DNA of 22,926 bases. Source: a virus. The stretch lies in the IMG/VR virus record IMGVR_UViG_3300025141_000808, positions 1-22,926 of that record; one strand, written 5' to 3'. The position numbers were made by a program, and so were the translations under genes. Positions 22,624 through 22,926 of the stretch are shown piece after piece. Numbering within the stretch: position 1 is the stretch's first letter; every line of letters starts with the position of its first letter. The notes below the pieces were generated by a model. The model did no database searches, was not told the origin of the DNA, and worked only from the letters and a program-made list of their open reading frames with translations.

Positions 22624-22926
22624 ATGGCAATTGATATGAAGAAAATGCAAAGTAAATTTAGTAATCTTAAAGCACGTAGTGGCGGAGGTTCTTGGTGGAA
22701 ACCTAACGATGGTGTGCAAACCATTCGCATTCTTCCAACGGAAGACGGGGATCCTTTCAAGAGTTTCTATTTTCACTACAATATTGGCAAGGAAAATGGT
22801 TTTCTTTGTCCAAACAACAATTTTGGCGACGACTGTCCAGTCTGTGGTTTTGTGAAGAATCTTTACCGTGAAGGTGATGATGAATCCAAGAACATGGCCC
22901 GACAGTTGAACGCTAAGAGTCGCTTC
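22624..22926 (+). CDS. 32: Single-stranded DNA-binding protein, gp32-like (N-terminal 101 residues, runs off window)
   Basis: 101 residues to the window edge, no stop. The N terminus is basic (MKKMQSKFSNLKARSGGGSW), fitting the T4 gp32 B-domain that mediates cooperative binding. WWKPNDGVQTIRILP at 24-38 starts the OB fold. A zinc site H51-x10-C62-x8-C71-x2-C74 matches T4 gp32 His64-x12-Cys77-x9-Cys87-x2-Cys90 closely. gp32 coats ssDNA and organises replication and recombination. It has a consensus sigma70 promoter of its own and AAGGAG six bases before the ATG, as expected for an abundant early protein. A full protein would be about 250-300 residues. Confidence 0.9.
   Translation, partial: MAIDMKKMQSKFSNLKARSGGGSWWKPNDGVQTIRILPTEDGDPFKSFYFHYNIGKENGFLCPNNNFGDDCPVCGFVKNLYREGDDESKNMARQLNAKSRF

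Noticed and set aside
1-22926. tRNA genes, CRISPR arrays, insertion sequences, integrase or attachment sites
   Set aside because: I looked for cloverleaf stems, regularly spaced repeats and transposase or integrase motifs and saw none in the window.

Overview
The window is a slice of a T4-like contractile-tailed bacteriophage (Caudoviricetes, myovirus morphology). All supported genes lie on the + strand and are tightly packed, with gaps of at most about 115 bases. The virion genes match the T4 core set: prohead scaffold gp22, major capsid gp23, neck gp13/gp14, tail completion gp15, sheath gp18, tube gp19, the gp26-type hub/chaperone, tape measure, gp48/54-type cap and gp53. Two things argue against a close T4 relative: the order is 22-23-13-14-15-18-19-26, and the polymerase is a family A (Pol I type) enzyme instead of T4's family B gp43. 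From memory, this resembles the divergent 'Far-T4' group and Rhodothermus phage RM378, which also has an exonuclease-less family A polymerase. Strong Shine-Dalgarno sequences and perfect TTGACA-N17-TATAAT promoters point to a host with a conventional proteobacterial/cyanobacterial-type sigma70 and SD system, and away from Bacteroidetes.

Layout. 1-180: 3' end of an unidentified gene. 248-3087: scaffold and major capsid protein, closed by a strong intrinsic terminator. 3203-6125: neck and tail-completion genes. 6229-10099: sheath and tube. 10119-11184: gp26-type protein plus a 52-residue downstream frame that may be joined to it by frameshifting at a T7 run, followed by a second terminator. 11246-18710: a small conserved-looking protein, tape measure, tube cap, gp53 LysM-type wedge protein and a 1074-residue tail/baseplate protein. 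18707-19960: an unassigned protein. 19962-22926: a non-structural block with DNA polymerase A, a MazG-type nucleotide pyrophosphohydrolase, an FtsZ/tubulin-like protein, a 94-residue protein and the start of the gp32-type ssDNA-binding protein.

Regulation. Two signal classes divide the window. The morphogenesis half carries five intergenic copies of an AACTATTTAC-like motif, two of them directly behind intrinsic terminators. The replication half carries three exact host-type sigma70 promoters (19667, 21019, 22564), two of them buried inside upstream genes. The simplest reading is late (phage-specific) control of the virion genes and early (host polymerase) control of the replication genes. 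The points most worth following are the paired promoter systems, the candidate frameshift, the exonuclease-less polymerase with an HDS motif C, and the tubulin-like gene next to it.
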